64,000 nt of DNA, taken from contig OY727096.1 in assembly GCA_963402885.1 (NCBI GenBank), forward strand, positions 16,535,820 to 16,599,819, written 5' to 3'. Positions 42,001 through 47,790 of this stretch are shown piece by piece. The notes beneath the pieces are model-generated. The model did no database searches and was not told the DNA's origin. It was given only the letters and a program-made list of their open reading frames with translations. Numbering within the stretch: position 1 is the first letter of the stretch; each line of letters begins with the position of its first letter. This DNA is from Antedon bifida (taxonomy: Eukaryota > Echinodermata > Crinoidea > Comatulida > Antedonidae). The position numbers were made by a program, and so were the translations under genes.

Positions 42001-45000
42001 AGAACCAAGTGGGCGTAGTCAAGATGAGTAAACAAGAATCTATTCTCACCTTTATTGTCTTTGATGTCCACAATGACGAGGTTGCTTTCCAACAGACAAT
42101 GTAGCACATTAATGTTTCCCGATAACGCAGCATGGTGTAGGGCTGAAAATCTACAAAAGAAATTAAAAATATATAGATGTTTTAGAGTATATTGCTTTGT
42201 GGGGACTGTACAGTGTGTTTAACTGTATTGTATACTGTATAATATTTAACTGGTCACATACAGTATGTGCAAGGTTTTTTCCGTTCAATATGTGGCGTTG
42301 ACTTAATGCGAATGGTTTCAATCAAGTCGCAATGTCACAAAATTCAATATATAGAATCACTTAATTACTAATTTCTCTTCTGACATTACAATTTTTACTC
42401 GGGGTACCCGAGTCTAGTACTCTCTCATCTTCTCCTCTTCTTCTTCTTCTTCTTCCATCTGGACAATATTGAGTAAAAAGTGCGATTTATAAAGTACTAC
42501 TCCTCCCTTATTCGTTGTAGTATTGAGCTGGGATTTGGCATGAATATACTACAGGGACATGTCCTCGAAGCTATAGAGCCGGATTTTTAAATTTCAAACC
42601 GGATGCAGCCATATGACGTCTTGAAGATGGTACCGTATAGCCGTATTTGGTAGCGAGGTTATTGATGTGTGACATCACATCCGGTCTTATGACGTCATTA
42701 CAGCTTCTTTTGCTGTACCCCGAGTATCGCACATTCGTGCTTGTTTTCATCAATATTGTGTTGTTTGTGCAGTTTTAACAAATCTTGTGCTCTTATAATG
42801 TAAGAAAATGTTGTTTACAGTTAGGTTTTATCTGGGATGTATCTTGTTTGTTTCAGCATGATTCAAGAGGTATATAACAAGTGAAATGAAATCAAACGGA
42901 TGATCTTCAATTGTTAAGGAGCGTTGAGTTGTATGGACATAAAAAACGCCTTCCGTTTGTACAATTGTGAATGTTGTTGGATGTACTACGAGTGCATTGA
43001 TTGAACAAAGGCCGGACAGGTGCAAGACCATTAAAAATAACACTTATCTCTGAACATGCAGTAAGTAAACATAATAAATAAAATGTGCTAATTGAACATA
43101 TGTCAAGTAGATTTAAACAAGTAATTCTAACAACAACAATTCAATTTTTCTTCTTTCATAATAATGTAGAGTAACAATTTTATTTCATCATACAAAACTT
43201 ACAAAAAAAAAACATTCATAGAAAAACCATAATCGCATAAATCACCTTTTCTAACTGTTAAATCCTTTTTCACAAATTTACAAAGGCAACTTTAATACTG
43301 GTAATAATATAATCCTATCCTGGAATAGTCACTATTTCTGGTATATTTAGCCCATAATATTGGGAAAATGTTGTGTTTAGGGTACAATAGTGTGTTTAGG
43401 GTACAATAGTGTGCCTAGTACAGTACTGTAGGTCTGACAAATATTTGGTATTCAAGTGGTTTCTAAGTACAGTAGTTGGCTTGTAACAATAATATCCATC
43501 CAAGCACTGTGTATAGTGTGGTATACATTTAACCTAATTCAATGCTTAACAAATTTAAAGTATTTACTAATACTATTTGTTTGGTTGATGAATCACAGTA
43601 CATGTTTGAAACAGACTCGTTCAATTCACTTCGGAATTAATTAATGCCAAAAGCTAACAAAGTTATGATATAAAGCGCATACTAGATTAACTGCACATGG
43701 TATCTAGTTACGCAAACACGATAAGGGCAACGACCTTGGATAACAGGACGCACTTCATTGACACGATAACACACATTTCTAAATGGTGATTATTGATGTG
43801 AAATCGTCTTTCTTTCCAAATAGTAATAGGCCCTATGTTTTTTATTCTTGGTTACATTTCTATGGGATACAGCTTACAGTATTAGAAATGTTCTGTTTTG
43901 TGTGCCTGTGTAAACATTACTATTGTTCTTGGCATATATATCTGTAGCAATTAAATCCTAAATATGTTAATATTGTAAATTCTAAAGTAGGACTACGAAA
44001 TTGATACATGCTGAGACGAAGGAAAGGAATTGAACAAGCTTACTGTGCAATACTCAATGAGATATATTTAATATGTATTAATAACAAAGCTAATGTCCTA
44101 TATCATGGATTTGTAGTACGTTGTTGTAGTAAGCTCACACAAGCCTCTTGTAAATTAGTCTCCATTGATAGTAAAATCATGCGGTATGTCATTCATGACT
44201 CCAGCTTGCATAATCGGTGTGGTAATAAATCTAATATCATAATTAATTTATTAATCTATTTATGCGCACTATCAATTTTGTTAAAGTATGGACTTCAAAA
44301 ACAATTTGGTAGCAGAAAATAAATTTCAAAAATGAAAAGCCTGCAAAAGCATAATCTCGCCACATAGCAAGTTTAACAGTAATCACTTCAAGAGACCAAG
44401 GGATGATTGACTTAAGATTGACTTAAAATAGACTGTTGTTATACATAATAAACATACATGGTGCACAGCAAGAAAAGTTGTAACGCTGTCAAAATAAATA
44501 AGAAGTCATTCTACCAAGCTTATAGTAAGTTATAGAATGTGAATCACTTTCCTAGACACGCTACTATGGATACATTTACTGTGCTAATAGCTGATGTAGT
44601 ATGCCTCGAGATACTGTAGTTTTTTAGCCTAAGAAGTTAAGATTTAGGCCTACAGAAATTGATACTTTTCCATTTAAATACTAAACAAATTTGTTACAAA
44701 TCTTCAAATCAAGCAATACAGTATTTCTAAAATTCATGTTCAATATGTATCACACGGACCTTGGTCTCATTTGGCGTAATCGATCGGGGACCGTTAGAGT
44801 ACCATTTTAACAAAAAAGTATGCAACAAATTTCCTGTTTAGAGCAAAAAGATTTACCAATAGACTACACCAATTAACTGAACATAACAAGTCCATTTGTG
44901 CAACTTTTTAGAAAAAAGGAATGAATATAGTATAGTTGAATAACATTAACAACCAAGAAAATCAAAGAAATCTATAGCACGATTCTACGAATATCTTTTT

Positions 45001-47252
45001 CAACTTTTATGCTTATAAATTTATGATGACTGTGTTCAACGATGATGAAGAAGTGTGAACGTTGCCTCAATTCCACACATTAAAGCCACATTACCACAGC
45101 CACATAATTTAAATAAATCGTTAAATGTCAAGTAAGTTTGACAGTCTACCCTTTTTCGATTAATTCTCTTCGATTTTCCCCGCAGAGAGCCTTTCAAGAT
45201 CGACAGGTTTGCATATTGCGGTGGCTTTCACACGCGGTAATGATTCTTTTGAACTCATAGTATTTTCAACAATTTATCGGCTGATTAAACACGACAAAGT
45301 TGTGAGTCTAGTGGCAAATAATATATCAAATTGTAATGAATATAAGCTTTATGTTCAAGAATATAATAGTTTTATGCCTAGCTTTTACCTGGATAAACCA
45401 AAATGGGCCTTGCTTTTAAGGAAAAGAGCTAAAACACATTACACAACCCTGCAAATGGTATTGTCTGCTGCTATTGCTAGTCACACGTTACTCGCACCAT
45501 CATTGTGACAATATTGATGTGGGTATGGGTATCATTTATGGATACATGTAGGGATGTTTAATTGACACATTAATTCAACATTATATTTTGGATGCAAAGA
45601 GTTTTCTCATTTCCAATAAAAATATAATTTTGGTGATCCATTACATAATATTCAATAATTAAAAATCATGCACACACATTTGTGCTGGCCAATTTTGGAT
45701 AGCTCAAAGATATAGCCTAGTGTAAAACACCAACGGAGTAGAAACTGTAGAAAAAATATGCTTTAATTTTCACACAAAAATTGGCATCTTTTTGTAGGAT
45801 GGCTCTAGAGTAAAAGTCTATAAATAGTACTGATGTGTTTCTTTGATGACATCGTGCATCCTAGCAAGATGTTAACACAGTAGGATGCACGAGATAGGTT
45901 AAGGAGTTGAGTTAAGGTATTACTTGTGATGGAATTTAAGGTCAGTTGCGTTTCACCTTGAGCTATGAAAAGTGAAGATTCACAAGCTTTGTAATATATT
46001 GATCTAAAATTGGATTTTATCATGGGTGATTGTAATGACAATGAAACAATGCACGAAATTTACAGTAATAAATAACAGTTAATAGGTTGGGTACATTCTC
46101 CCTCTCCTTGTGAATTGTTGGCGACCCTATTGAAGGGTTAGGCAATGGGGATACAATACATTTTCCCTCTCTTCTTGAATGGTTGGGGATTAGGGTACAG
46201 TAATTCTCTCTCTACTATTAAATGGTTAGGGAGGAATGAGGGATAAATTATCCCTTCCCTCTAAAATGGTTTAGGGAGGGGAAGTGTACTATCTCAATTA
46301 TTTCCTTTTTTATAAGTGGTTTATTTTTTGTGAAAATTATACTGTGTATGGAAACTACATGATGAATGTCTTGATATAAAAAAAATGAGTAATGTGTGTA
46401 TGGCACTTTGTTTCCTTTAGCACGAAAACAAACTGTGTATTATATATTAAAATATTGCAGATAAATACAGTGAAATATGCCTTTGTAGTCATGAAAATAG
46501 AAGAAAAGCTTGTCAGTAGTAATTGGTTAGTCAACAGTTCTCCTATTATGATGACGAATCAATAACTAGGCATCTTCTGAACACATACCAGAATATCTAC
46601 ACCTGTTGTATACAGATAGAATACTTGACAATTCATAAATGAATGATAAACTACAATACAAAGAGTCTATTCACTATGGGGAAGTGAACTAGAAAAAGTC
46701 ATTCTGAATCTCTTGTAGGCTTCATTTTCTTGCAGGCTATAATCTTTTGTATTTGTAGCTATTATTTTACACACTGTAGCCTCTGGGTTTTACCACTCAG
46801 CATAGCAACACTGTAGGACTCATTAACCTGATTGGGTGCTTAATTAAGTAATATGATCCATAGTATGCATTACATGCATGAAGAAGGTTGAATGTATCTC
46901 CTCTTTAGGTTTCTTTTTTTTTGTACGATTTGTTTGCAAGTCTATACATTTATTTTATGTAATATTTACACAAATAACTTTCTTCTTAGTCAGTGTGTTT
47001 TTTTATGTCTTGTTCATCGTCATGTTTTTATGTTCACTGTAATTTTCACTGTAATGGAAGCTGAACTTGACCTAATAAAGAGTAAAAGTCTCATACATTT
47101 TTATTATTATTTTCACTGTTTTATTCTAGCTGTGGTACAAAGAGCAAAACCTTAAATTGAAAGTAAAGATATTCTTATAAATGGAAAACAACAATCTTAC
47201 CCATCTGTATCTTGGTTATTAAGAGCGATTTTCTTCGTAGGTCCACCTTTTT
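1..47252 (-). CDS. caskin: caskin orthologue, 16 exons visible, both ends outside the window
   Basis: Scaffold protein of the Caskin family (in vertebrates Caskin1 binds CASK at synapses; Drosophila ckn works with the receptor phosphatase Lar). Seen: 16 exons (47201-47252, 42050-42150, 34211-34356, 33693-33913, 25085-25193, 24252-24360, 23594-23688, 19823-19940, 6127-6177, 5230-5397, 3719-3852, 1864-1990, 1374-1549, 1115-1229, 453-526, 1-95) join into 629 codons with no stop and matching phases at all 15 junctions, every intron GT-AG. Residues about 16-216 hold six ankyrin repeats with the family signatures [22 protein letters not shown] and GTALHEA. A degenerate seventh repeat carries QTALDIV. 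Residues about 251-307 are an SH3 domain, 308-598 a low-complexity linker, and 599-629 open the first SAM domain. The order ankyrin-SH3-SAM with these exact motifs is specific to Caskins. Missing: the Met-containing first exon upstream, and SAM1/SAM2/C-terminus downstream. No promoter is identifiable. Confidence 0.95.
96..452 (-). other. caskin intron, with (TAA)n microsatellite
   Basis: Intron of 357 bp. Contains a TAA/ATA trinucleotide run at about 148-183 and a (TG)n run at 431-446 just beyond the donor. Nothing else seen. Confidence 0.8.
453..526 (-). CDS. caskin: caskin exon: last linker exon before SAM1
   Basis: 74 nt. Encodes [14 protein letters not shown] and [11 protein letters not shown]. 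Acceptor TTCTCCACAG, donor GTAGAA directly followed by a (CA)n run on the gene strand. It joins in phase 0 to the SAM exon. Confidence 0.82.
756..1088. mobile_element. TWA-type MITE (PIF/Harbinger-like), 333 bp
   Basis: Inverted ends AGGCCCATTTACACTAG and its complement at 1072-1088, flanked by TAA at 753-755 and 1089-1091. Subterminal GACGATCAACGAT-like sequence pairs with ATCGTCGATCGTTATCG on the other side. No transposase frame inside; non-autonomous. It occupies most of the 588-bp intron 527-1114. The class assignment rests on the 3-bp TWA duplication and is an inference. Confidence 0.85.
1115..1229 (-). CDS. caskin: caskin exon: linker
   Basis: 115 nt. Encodes [18 protein letters not shown] and [13 protein letters not shown]. 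The ATG at its first base is internal, not a start: the codon follows directly on the acceptor (TTTCTTTAG) and the upstream exon ends in phase 0. Donor GTATTA is weak. A MITE lies 26 bp downstream of it. Confidence 0.85.
1374..1549 (-). CDS. caskin: caskin exon: acidic/Ser linker with a VWPRRP segment
   Basis: 176 nt. Encodes [20 protein letters not shown] and an acidic stretch [14 protein letters not shown]. The QDVWPRRP segment (about residues 496-503) sits roughly where vertebrate Caskin1 has its CASK-binding EEIWVLRKP; the resemblance is weak. Acceptor ACTTAG, donor GTAAAT. Confidence 0.85.
1864..1990 (-). CDS. caskin: caskin exon: linker
   Basis: 127 nt, phase 0 in, phase 1 out. Encodes [20 protein letters not shown] and [17 protein letters not shown]. 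Splice sites TTTTCATAG and GTAAAA fit. No domain recognised. Confidence 0.82.
2076..2254. mobile_element. TWA-type MITE, 179 bp, GC-rich ends
   Basis: Imperfect inverted repeats of about 50 bp (CCTGTTCCGGCAC..TTCCGGTCC), with TAA duplicated at 2073-2075 and 2255-2257. It begins AGGGTCTTCCACAC, so it shares the AG start and YACAC block with other MITEs in this window. Confidence 0.75.
3539..3685. mobile_element. copy 1 of the AGCTCTGTCTACACTATC MITE family
   Basis: Near-palindromic element starting AGCTCTGTCCACACTATC and ending with the complement (GTGTAGACGGGGCT). TAA is duplicated at 3536-3538 and 3686-3688. Two 21-bp internal units (CATATCACTACCATATTTGGG type). Confidence 0.9.
3719..3852 (-). 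CDS. caskin: caskin exon: Gln/Pro-rich linker
   Basis: 134 nt. Encodes [17 protein letters not shown], then [18 protein letters not shown] and SYSGSPTYR; disordered, proline-rich composition. Acceptor TTTTTTATAG, donor GTAAGT. A MITE ends about 30 bp downstream of its donor. Confidence 0.85.
3961..4275. repeat. pogo/Tigger-like 'GTCCCCTTAATAGG' MITE, tandemly duplicated
   Basis: Contains GAACCTCTTCTTTAGGACATC at the left, written as GAACCTCTTC + TTTAGGACATC, and two copies of a roughly 125-bp segment (about 4030-4150 and 4155-4275), each with GTCCCCTTAATAGGAG or GTCCCCTAATAGAAG, then TACTGTAATCAA and a GAGCGACATYGA tail. Ends of type CAGTA..ACTG with TA suggest a Tc1/mariner-pogo MITE (inference). 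It lies in the 1.4-kb intron 3853-5229, where nothing else is recognised. Confidence 0.6.
5230..5397 (-). CDS. caskin: caskin exon: Ser-rich linker
   Basis: 168 nt, symmetric phase 1-1. Encodes [22 protein letters not shown], written here as [10 protein letters not shown] followed by [12 protein letters not shown], then [24 protein letters not shown] and RRSTDS look like basophilic-kinase sites, common in scaffold linkers (inference). The donor GTTAGT is non-consensus at +3. Confidence 0.85.
5398..6126 (-). other. caskin intron with pyrimidine/C-rich tract
   Basis: 729 bp. A C-run and CTCC-rich stretch lie at about 5585-5690 (poly-C about 5636-5651). No coding sequence seen. Confidence 0.7.
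6127..6177 (-). CDS. caskin: caskin exon: short linker exon after SH3
   Basis: 51 nt, symmetric phase 1-1, so skipping it would keep the frame. Encodes [16 protein letters not shown], a basic Ser/Thr segment. No homology can be claimed for these residues alone; it is called because acceptor (TTTTTTCTTAG), donor (GTAAGC) and phase fit both neighbours. Confidence 0.8.
6929..7178. repeat. pogo-like GTCCC dispersed repeat
   Basis: Left side GCCCCTTTAATAGAGGTTGGCC; the left motif is GCCCCTTTAATAGAGG. The right side is TGTCCCTTGAATAGGGATGTC... ending GGTCCTACTGTAAT. Same family as 3961-4275, 23160-23297, 57775-57972 and 63765-63911. Confidence 0.5.
7741..8330 (+). mobile_element. tRNA-Glu-derived SINE / composite with CCTCCGCC hairpin ends
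   Basis: Begins with AGAGGGTACTCCGAGAGTAC and CCTCCGCC, and ends ATAACCTCCTTGGCGGAGG. Inside is a tRNA-like head (7893-7960), then a T-rich stretch and two diverged copies of GGTGAGAATCGGATAAAAAC (about 8078-8098 and 8217-8237), 138 bp apart. It closes with an (AC)n run at about 8259-8291. The duplicated body segment is the conserved part seen in many marine-invertebrate SINE-like repeats (from memory of such repeats; not searched). Confidence 0.65.
7893..7960 (+). pseudogene. tRNA-Glu(CTC)-like SINE head
   Basis: A-box-like TTTGGTGTAATGGTTATG, anticodon-loop CTCTCAC (CTC) and a perfect B-box-like GGTTCAAGTCCC, in the spacing of tRNA-Glu. Acceptor stem ends do not pair and a T-run follows, so this is a retroposed head and not a functional tRNA. 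Confidence 0.6.
8803..8937. mobile_element. TWA-type MITE, 135 bp
   Basis: Ends AGGTACATTCACACTGAG and CTCAGTGTGAACAATAGT (12 of 18 positions pair), flanked by TTA at 8800-8802 and 8938-8940. Same AG start and YACAC block as the others. Confidence 0.7.
11300..11445. repeat. degenerate minisatellite GGTAACCCTG/AGGCAAGTGAGG
   Basis: Three or more diverged units of about 45-60 bp containing CAGGTGAGGTAACCCTG or GCAAGTGAGGTAACCCTG. The motif AACCCTGTCTT recurs at about 11440 and again at about 11615, on the far side of the MITE at 11455-11574. Confidence 0.6.
11455..11574. mobile_element. 120-bp inverted-repeat element
   Basis: Perfect 25-bp terminal inverted repeats: AGATATAAAGTTTGCGGTAC.. at 11455-11479 and its complement at 11550-11574. 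The internal stretch is GTTGAGTTTCTCGACGTTTC. No target duplication is evident and the class is unknown. Confidence 0.75.
12574..12733. mobile_element. copy 2 of the AGCTCTGTCTACACTATC MITE family, right end eroded
   Basis: Starts AGCTCTCTCTACACTATC after TTA. Two internal CAAATATGGTRGTGAT units. The right end reads GATAGTGTAGAAAAATCC, where the other copies have GACAGAGCT, so no duplication can be shown there. Confidence 0.8.
14597..15388 (+). mobile_element. PIF/Harbinger-like element, 792 bp, with decayed Myb/SANT fragment
   Basis: Ends GACCCCATTTACACTTACG and the complement of CGAAAGTGTAAATGGGGTC. GC-rich subterminal arrays of GGCCGGCCCTGGGTCGG occur on both sides. Flanking triplets TTA and ATA differ by one base. 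It carries the frameshifted Myb-like fragment at 14915-15200 and no DDE transposase, so it is non-autonomous. Subterminal GGCCGGCCCTGGG repeats may be binding sites (inference). Confidence 0.75.
14915..15200 (+). pseudogene. Harbinger-type Myb/SANT-like DNA-binding protein fragment, frameshifted
   Basis: One frame gives [18 protein letters not shown] and GIWAEEK. The next frame continues with [11 protein letters not shown] and [14 protein letters not shown]. Together these look like the trihelix/Myb-SANT domain (W..EE...L..IW....I...L....RN..VY..I...L.E.G) of proteins encoded by PIF/Harbinger transposons. The break falls in an A-run at 14985-14989, consistent with loss of one A. The frame closes soon after the domain. 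Family match is from pattern memory. Confidence 0.6.
16095..16310 (+). mobile_element. tRNA-derived SINE (degenerate)
   Basis: Head GAGCTATAGCTTAGTGGTTA (A-box TAGCTTAGTGG), then GCTTGCCTTCCAATCCC and a poor B-box GAGGGTTGTATTGAC. It ends in an A/T-rich tail near 16285-16310. Retroposed tRNA-like, not a functional tRNA. Confidence 0.5.
16933..17595. repeat. G-rich minisatellite (GGTAGGGCTGGTAGGAGGA)n with leading poly-G
   Basis: About 645 bp of units 12-21 bp long built from TAGGGCTGGTAGGAGGAGG, preceded by a G-run at about 16933-16950. Variants (TAGAGCTGG, TACTAGGAGG, GGACTGG) are clustered towards the right end. Units are mostly multiples of 3 bp, which keeps a 253-codon Pro/Ser/Thr/Tyr/Leu frame open on the minus strand by chance. 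G-quadruplex potential on the plus strand. Confidence 0.95.
19376..19735. repeat. minisatellite (TCACCCTCCGTATACAGTATATA)n with higher-order repeat
   Basis: About 360 bp of units about 19-28 bp long with core CCGTATACAGTATATATCA. The order of unit variants at about 19441-19560 recurs at about 19591-19710, a higher-order period near 150 bp. The array ends about 88 bp short of the caskin exon at 19823. A scrap of the GTCCAC..AATAGAGGTTGG dispersed repeat precedes it at about 19335-19372. Confidence 0.92.
19823..19940 (-). CDS. caskin: caskin exon: second half of SH3 domain
   Basis: 118 nt. Encodes [12 protein letters not shown], a short n-Src/distal-loop region, then [11 protein letters not shown]. 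Trp of QWKG, and Pro and Asn of FPANL, are the canonical SH3 positions. LEQHP-GxWKG is specifically Caskin-like. A 13.6-kb intron follows. Confidence 0.95.
22640..22736. mobile_element. one end of a hAT-like element
   Basis: Minus strand starts CAGTGACGGATCCAGAGGG followed by G-rich, then AGATTTATAG-containing sequence; CAGTGRCGGATCC is a common hAT terminal sequence (from memory). The partner end was not found within about 400 bp. Confidence 0.4.
23160..23297. repeat. pogo-like GTCCC dispersed repeat
   Basis: Contains TTCCTATTAAATGAACAAGG, ATATGGCCAACCCCTAGG and GAAGGTGTCCTTTTATAGGA, ending GATCTACTGTATTAATC. Same order of blocks as 3961-4275. Confidence 0.5.
23391..23527. mobile_element. 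copy 3 of the AGCTCTGTCTACACTATC MITE family
   Basis: Perfect 13-bp ends (AGCTCTGTCTACA / TGTAGACAGAGCT) flanked by TTA at 23388-23390 and 23528-23530. One internal 21-bp unit. 137 bp; ends 66 bp from the caskin donor at 23593. Confidence 0.93.
23594..23688 (-). CDS. caskin: caskin exon: first half of SH3 domain
   Basis: 95 nt. Encodes [14 protein letters not shown] and SFKAGDIIL, which correspond to the ALYDY strand, RT loop and the hydrophobic-Gly-Asp (AGDII) turn of SH3 domains; vertebrate Caskin has ATKDYCNNYD and NVKAGDIIT here. The third position of the ALYDY motif is Gln, not Tyr. Acceptor TTTTCAG, donor GTAAGT. Confidence 0.95.
23812..24192. repeat. 54-bp tandem repeat, about 7 copies
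   Basis: Unit contains AGGCCCATGGCAGGCCTC and CTGACCAGTATACA. Copies differ at a few sites; the sixth has a 4-5 bp insertion (GGCGCAGCC). 54 bp is 18 codons, so frames stay open on both strands. It fills most of the 563-bp intron 23689-24251. Confidence 0.95.
24252..24360 (-). CDS. caskin: caskin exon: degenerate seventh ankyrin repeat and helix before SH3
   Basis: 109 nt. Encodes [24 protein letters not shown] and [11 protein letters not shown], corresponding to vertebrate NTYSQTALDIVHQFTTS...EIKQLLRE. Enters in phase 0 (acceptor TTTCCAG) and leaves with one G. The donor is GTACTG, a weaker site than most others in this gene. Confidence 0.95.
24361..25084 (-). other. caskin intron, 724 bp
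   Basis: Contains a GC-richer stretch at about 24805-24965 (CTCTTTAAAGAACCCTGTTC...GGGGCACCC...TCAGCCCTTGTC) that looks like an old dispersed repeat. No coding sequence seen. Confidence 0.55.
25085..25193 (-). CDS. caskin: caskin exon: ankyrin repeat 6
   Basis: 109 nt. Reads [10 protein letters not shown], then [12 protein letters not shown] and EVVRLLIS, matching vertebrate GTALHEAALFGKTEVVRLLL. The acceptor region has two adjacent AGs (CAGAG). The first is the one that restores the frame, giving the Lys of VIK-VLV across the junction. Donor GTAAGT. Confidence 0.96.
26432..26592. mobile_element. copy 4 of the AGCTCTGTCTACACTATC MITE family
   Basis: Starts AGCTCTTTCTACACTATC and ends GTGTAGACAGAGCT, with TTA at 26429-26431 and 26593-26595. 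Two 21-bp units (CCAAATATGGTAGTGATATG). 161 bp. Confidence 0.93.
27458..27599. mobile_element. copy 5 of the AGCTCTGTCTACACTATC MITE family
   Basis: Starts AGCTTTGTGCTACACTATC, ends GTGTAGACAGAGCA. Flanks TAA and TTA. Two 21-bp units. Confidence 0.88.
29500..29640. repeat. two-copy tandem repeat, about 75 bp
   Basis: TGTGAATGGGTAATAAGG followed by TAGCT..GGCTTAGCT occurs at about 29510-29550 and 29580-29620. Confidence 0.7.
32725..32846. mobile_element. copy 6 of the AGCTCTGTCTACACTATC MITE family
   Basis: Starts TGCTATCTACACTATC (short deletion at the end) and ends GTGTAGACAGAACT. TTA at 32722-32724 and 32847-32849. One 21-bp unit. 122 bp. Confidence 0.9.
33693..33913 (-). CDS. caskin: caskin exon: ankyrin repeats 3-5
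   Basis: Largest visible exon, 221 nt. It finishes repeat 3 ([11 protein letters not shown]), contains repeat 4 ([12 protein letters not shown], cf. KTPLDLACEFGR in vertebrates) and most of repeat 5 ([15 protein letters not shown]). The non-helical stretch between repeats 4 and 5 (residues about 140-154) matches the longer insertion at the same place in vertebrate Caskins. Donor GTAAGT. Confidence 0.97.
34211..34356 (-). CDS. caskin: caskin exon: ankyrin repeat 2 and start of repeat 3
   Basis: 146 nt. Carries the diagnostic [16 protein letters not shown], followed by [17 protein letters not shown] of repeat 3. Acceptor TTTTCTTAG, donor GTAAGT. Only a 297-bp intron separates it from the next exon, whereas the flanking intron upstream is 7.7 kb. 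Confidence 0.96.
35465..35580. repeat. minisatellite (CTCAAGTATAATCCCATCCCATA)n, 5 copies
   Basis: Five diverged 23-bp units, the last one shortened (CTGTATAATCCCATCC). Confidence 0.9.
37205..37660. repeat. degenerate direct repeat, about 150 bp, three copies
   Basis: Blocks CTGTAGGTCAYKTC, AATGGTAGCCATGG / GCTAGTCATGG, AGTGAGAACTCCTGAAGAGT and GTCAGATAACT / GTCAGACCTCT / GTCAGATCACT recur in the same order. Confidence 0.55.
40009..40449. mobile_element. inverted-repeat element with CTGTTTCTGCTGCAT ends
   Basis: TIRs AGGTTGTCAACGGGTCTG..TTTCTGCTGCAT and ATGCAGCAGAAACAGGACAA. Inside are further ACCGGTTATTT repeats in both orientations (40050, 40270, 40318, 40413) and an internal copy of the end motif (TTGTCCTGTTTCTGCT at about 40360). 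Class unknown. Confidence 0.65.
42050..42150 (-). CDS. caskin: caskin exon: ankyrin repeat 1
   Basis: 101 nt, phase 2 in and phase 1 out (the Gly of DGF is split across the upstream intron). It encodes [12 protein letters not shown] followed by VDIKDNK, almost identical to vertebrate [12 protein letters not shown] and [11 protein letters not shown]. Acceptor TTTTGTAG, donor GTGAGA. Confidence 0.95.
42151..47200 (-). other. 5-kb caskin intron
   Basis: Contains a (CTT)n run at about 42430-42455, a GC-richer stretch at about 42545-42760 with paired CCGGAT/ATCCGG words (possible old element), short GTTTAGGGTACAATAGTGT duplications at about 43374-43410, and the 46085-46285 repeat. The 104- and 99-codon plus-strand frames at 44008 and 45209 have no recognisable features. 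Confidence 0.65.
46085..46285. repeat. degenerate tandem repeat, about 60 bp unit
   Basis: Recurrent TTCTCYCTCT ... TGAATGGTTRGGGA blocks in about four diverged copies. Confidence 0.65.
47201..47252 (-). CDS. caskin: caskin exon: N-terminal linker before ankyrin repeat 1
   Basis: First confirmed coding exon in gene order, 52 nt, entering with 2 nt of a split codon and leaving with GG. It reads [16 protein letters not shown], aligning with the vertebrate segment GSTKKINVNFQDPD just before ankyrin repeat 1. The acceptor is TTTTTCAG and the donor is GTAAGA. Human Caskins also have a junction near this Lys, so only the short start-codon exon should be missing upstream. Confidence 0.88.
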
Positions 47253-47790
47253 CTGAAAAATAAAAATTTGCATATAATTGATTACATATTTTGTTTCAGT
47301 AACTATCAAGAATAGGAATTTCAACAGTAAACTGAGGTTTTAATTAATAATATACAGTAACAATATTACTGTACTGTACAAGCTTAGCTATTTTATTTGA
47401 AAAGTATACCATGTAACCTTATATTTTAATTTGAGATAATGTTACCTTTAATTTACATAATAAAATTGGGTCTATTCAATAAGTAATAATAATAGTTCAT
47501 TCTTATTCTTATATAGGGCATATAAGCAAGCTCTCAATGCGCTGCACATTATTACCCAGGTCATTTTTTGGGATGTAACAATTAATTAATTATGTTAATT
47601 CATTATTAACGTATGATGGTGCAACTTTAATAAATGAATGATAAATAACTTTTAGAAATAAAGTTCAAACTGGTTATTGAGGTAGTGTTTAAACCAACCC
47701 CCACATTTTGGAGTAATTTTCATTCAAAATCACTGTTGTGTGACTATAGTACAGGTTGAACCACTTTCGTCCTTGGGTATATTGTATTGT

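Larger units (their letters stand above)
34357..42049 (-). other. 7.7-kb caskin intron
   Basis: Holds a 23-bp tandem array (35465-35580), a degenerate three-copy repeat (37205-37660) and an inverted-repeat element (40009-40449). Otherwise AT-rich and unrecognised. No exon expected, since the frame joins across it. Confidence 0.75.

Noticed and set aside
44008..45508. Plus-strand frames of 104 and 99 codons
   Set aside because: No recognisable domain, within a caskin intron and without convincing splice or promoter context.
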